DNA of 64,000 bases from Molossus alvarezi (lineage: Eukaryota > Chordata > Mammalia > Chiroptera > Molossidae). The notes below the pieces were generated by a model. It was given only the letters and a program-made list of their open reading frames with translations, did not search any database and had not been told where the DNA came from. The position numbers were made by a program, and so were the translations under genes. Positions 62,126 to 64,000 of the stretch are shown piece after piece. Location of the stretch: positions 69,501 through 133,500 of the forward strand of contig JBAWUJ010000084.1 in the NCBI GenBank assembly GCA_037176705.1, read 5' to 3'. Position 1 is the first letter of the stretch. The number at the start of each line of letters is the position of its first letter.

Positions 62126-64000
62126 TCATGAACACTTTTGACTATGCCAGTGTATTCCCATAGGTTCTTCGGGAAAAGAGTCTTGAAACAAGTGAATCCA
62201 TGACCATTGTTCAATGACTGACACTCCCTCTTTTAAAATGATCACTTTTTTGTTATAATGGCTTGAATAAGAGGATTGATTACTTGTCAGTTATCAAGAA
62301 ATAGGCTGAATGTGTCACAGGGAATTATAAAGATAGGTTCAGGAGATTTCATTCATGAACAAGGTACAATTCCAGCATTTCACAATGATGGAAAGTGCTT
62401 ACTTTGAATTCTCAGGAGAAAACAGGTATCTACTCCTTATGTGTTTTGAGGACATCGGTCCAAACAGTGAAATGCCTGCAGGATCCAAGAATGACACTGA
62501 TTCATTCGGTAACAACTTTAAAGAATGTATGTAGAACTGAATAGGGTATAGATTTCCATGACCTGAATGTTGCCCTAAGCAATGTGTTTGATTTCTGCAG
62601 CCCAGCATTTATTGGATATCAAGATGACTCCTAGACACTTCCAGGCAAACAACACATATCCAAGGCTAAAACGTAGTATGTTGAGAAGCTGCCTCATCAA
62701 CTACTACAGGTTGACTTTTCTTGTCACATGGGAAAGAAGGCAGACACCTGCATTTACTTACAACACTGTTTCACACTCCAATGGAAAGTATGGCCTGCAC
62801 CCCGGGCAGAATTAGGGTGTAAGTAATTGAAGTGGATACCCAGGTCCACTGTACAAGTGTATTTTCCCTAGAAAACTCCTCTGGTTCTAATTCACAGAGA
62901 TGTTCAATGTGAAAAACCCATGGAATTGTCAGTGTCTTCCAATTCATGGATTTACTCCTTGCATGTAGACAACCAGTGTTTCAACTACATCACTTTACAT
63001 GTGTTCAGTTTCACTGCTTCACGAATGAACATGTGTAACACCAGTAGTTATCAATCTTTCCATTGATTCAGTCTTGACCATATGTTGGTTCACTGTTCTG
63101 AGTAAGAATCATGCGAAACCAACTGCTACAGCAGAAAGCAATCTTTTTCCAAGTATGGCCTTCAAAAATGGGCTTCAATACGATCCAATTTTTGAAACCA
63201 TGAACAACACAGAACACAAAAAGGGATAACTTTGGATTGTACACATAAGTGTGCTCTGTCCTAGTTGTTCTTTCCATGATATGACTGGATCTCTCCCCTA
63301 AACGAGGAGAGTGTACAAGAAAATGTTCATGTTACTCAAGATCTGTGCATTAACTTAACCCAAATGGAAATAGTCAATCATTCCAACAGTTGTTTGACTA
63401 AAACATGATTGTTCACACGTTCCCTGCAAAGGTATTTAACTTACCAAAAAAAAAAATATGCCACTGAGTGAATGTGGCCCCTGGCTCTCACAGAATTTTG
63501 CCCAGAATTTAGTGTATCCAAGACTGCACCAGCAAGTCTAGTGTGTCTTTGTCTGGAACAAGAGAAAGAAACTTACACTCCTAAGTTTAAGTGTGATTCC
63601 ACCTTTACAAATGGACACTTCTTAAACACTTAACCAAAACAACATATGCTTTGAGGAGCCTCACGCTCTAGGCTTCATGGAAATGATTTTTGTGCACTGA
63701 AGTGAAGAGTAATCACACAGTTCATTTGGAATAGGTTTGGTTTGTATACACTCTCCTACAAACAAACTAGAGTGAAAAGTATGTCTATGGACCTATCAAC
63801 AGTTAGGTTGCCACATTACCTTAAATCAATACTTTCCACAACTGTGCTAAGAACACGTAATCTGAAAAACAGTACAACAGTGGTGGTTCAAGGACGTGTG
63901 AACTGGGTATAGCCCTAGAACCTTTTACTCAATATTTGGATATTATCTGAAGAAGGATGTCTATTAGAACACAATTCTTAGAAGAGAGAGCCATTAAACA
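62126..64000 (+). repeat. Satellite monomer A, unit 6 (partial)
   Basis: First 1875 of 1963 bp. Private states relative to the other A monomers are G at 62579 (CCTAAGCAATG), T at 62828 (GTAATTGAAG) and T at 63057 (TCAATCTTTCC). The last two agree with C or with B and C, so they look ancestral for the satellite family. Confidence 0.93.

Larger units (their letters stand above)
56284..64000 (+). repeat. Composite unit 6 (partial): L1 + A
   Basis: Complete L1 plus the first 1,875 bp of monomer A, cut by the window end. It carries more private differences than the other units, in both the L1 and the satellite. Confidence 0.95.

Noticed and set aside
1..64000. Array as a pure assembly duplication artefact
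   Set aside because: Units differ by substitutions, small indels and two distinct hybrid monomers, which a simple repeated contig would not show. Collapse or misordering of units remains possible.
1..64000. CRISPR array, prophage or bacterial mobile element
   Set aside because: The repeats are kilobases long, the proteins are mammalian L1 type, and no bacterial genes are present.

Overview
The whole window lies inside one tandem array from a mammalian genome. There is no ordinary host gene, no RNA gene and nothing bacterial or viral. The repeating unit is about 11.7 kb: a LINE-1 (L1) retrotransposon of about 5.83 kb followed by a block of satellite monomers of about 1.96 kb. The array runs off both ends of the window. 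The L1 ORF1 and ORF2 proteins are clearly of placental-mammal type. A laurasiatherian host, possibly a bat, is my low-confidence guess from the ORF1 and 3' UTR style.

Layout: L1 copy 1 (3' part only, 1-3533), satellites A, A*, B, C (3546-11378); L1 copy 2 (11379-17210), A, B, C (17223-23092); L1 copy 3 (23093-28925), A, B/C hybrid (28938-32853); L1 copy 4 (32854-38686), A, B, C (38699-44568); L1 copy 5 (44569-50401), A, B, C (50414-56283); L1 copy 6 (56284-62113), A cut by the window end (62126-64000). Monomers A, B and C are 1963, 1952 and 1955 bp and differ from one another by a few percent. The canonical unit is therefore L1-A-B-C, with a period of 11,714 or 11,715 bp. Unit 1 has gained one monomer and unit 3 has lost one. 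In both cases a hybrid monomer shows the crossover point.

Every L1 copy sits at the same C/A junction between the same 12-bp target-site duplication. Every copy with the relevant region carries the same ORF2 lesions: a TAG replacing the endonuclease active-site Tyr codon, a pair of opposite frameshifts before the reverse-transcriptase core, and a frameshift near the C-terminus. So one L1 inserted once into an older A-B-C satellite. That L1 became unable to move, and the composite was then amplified by DNA-level recombination. ORF1 (293 aa) stays open in all five copies that show it, behind a CpG-rich 5' UTR promoter region. Small differences sort the L1s into groups: copies 2 and 6; copies 3 and 4; copy 5 intermediate. 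They also show that the copies are real and distinct, and that unit 6 is the least homogenised.

Every base is assigned to an L1, a satellite monomer or a target-site duplication. No stretch over 300 bases is left unexplained, although the origin of the satellite itself is unknown.
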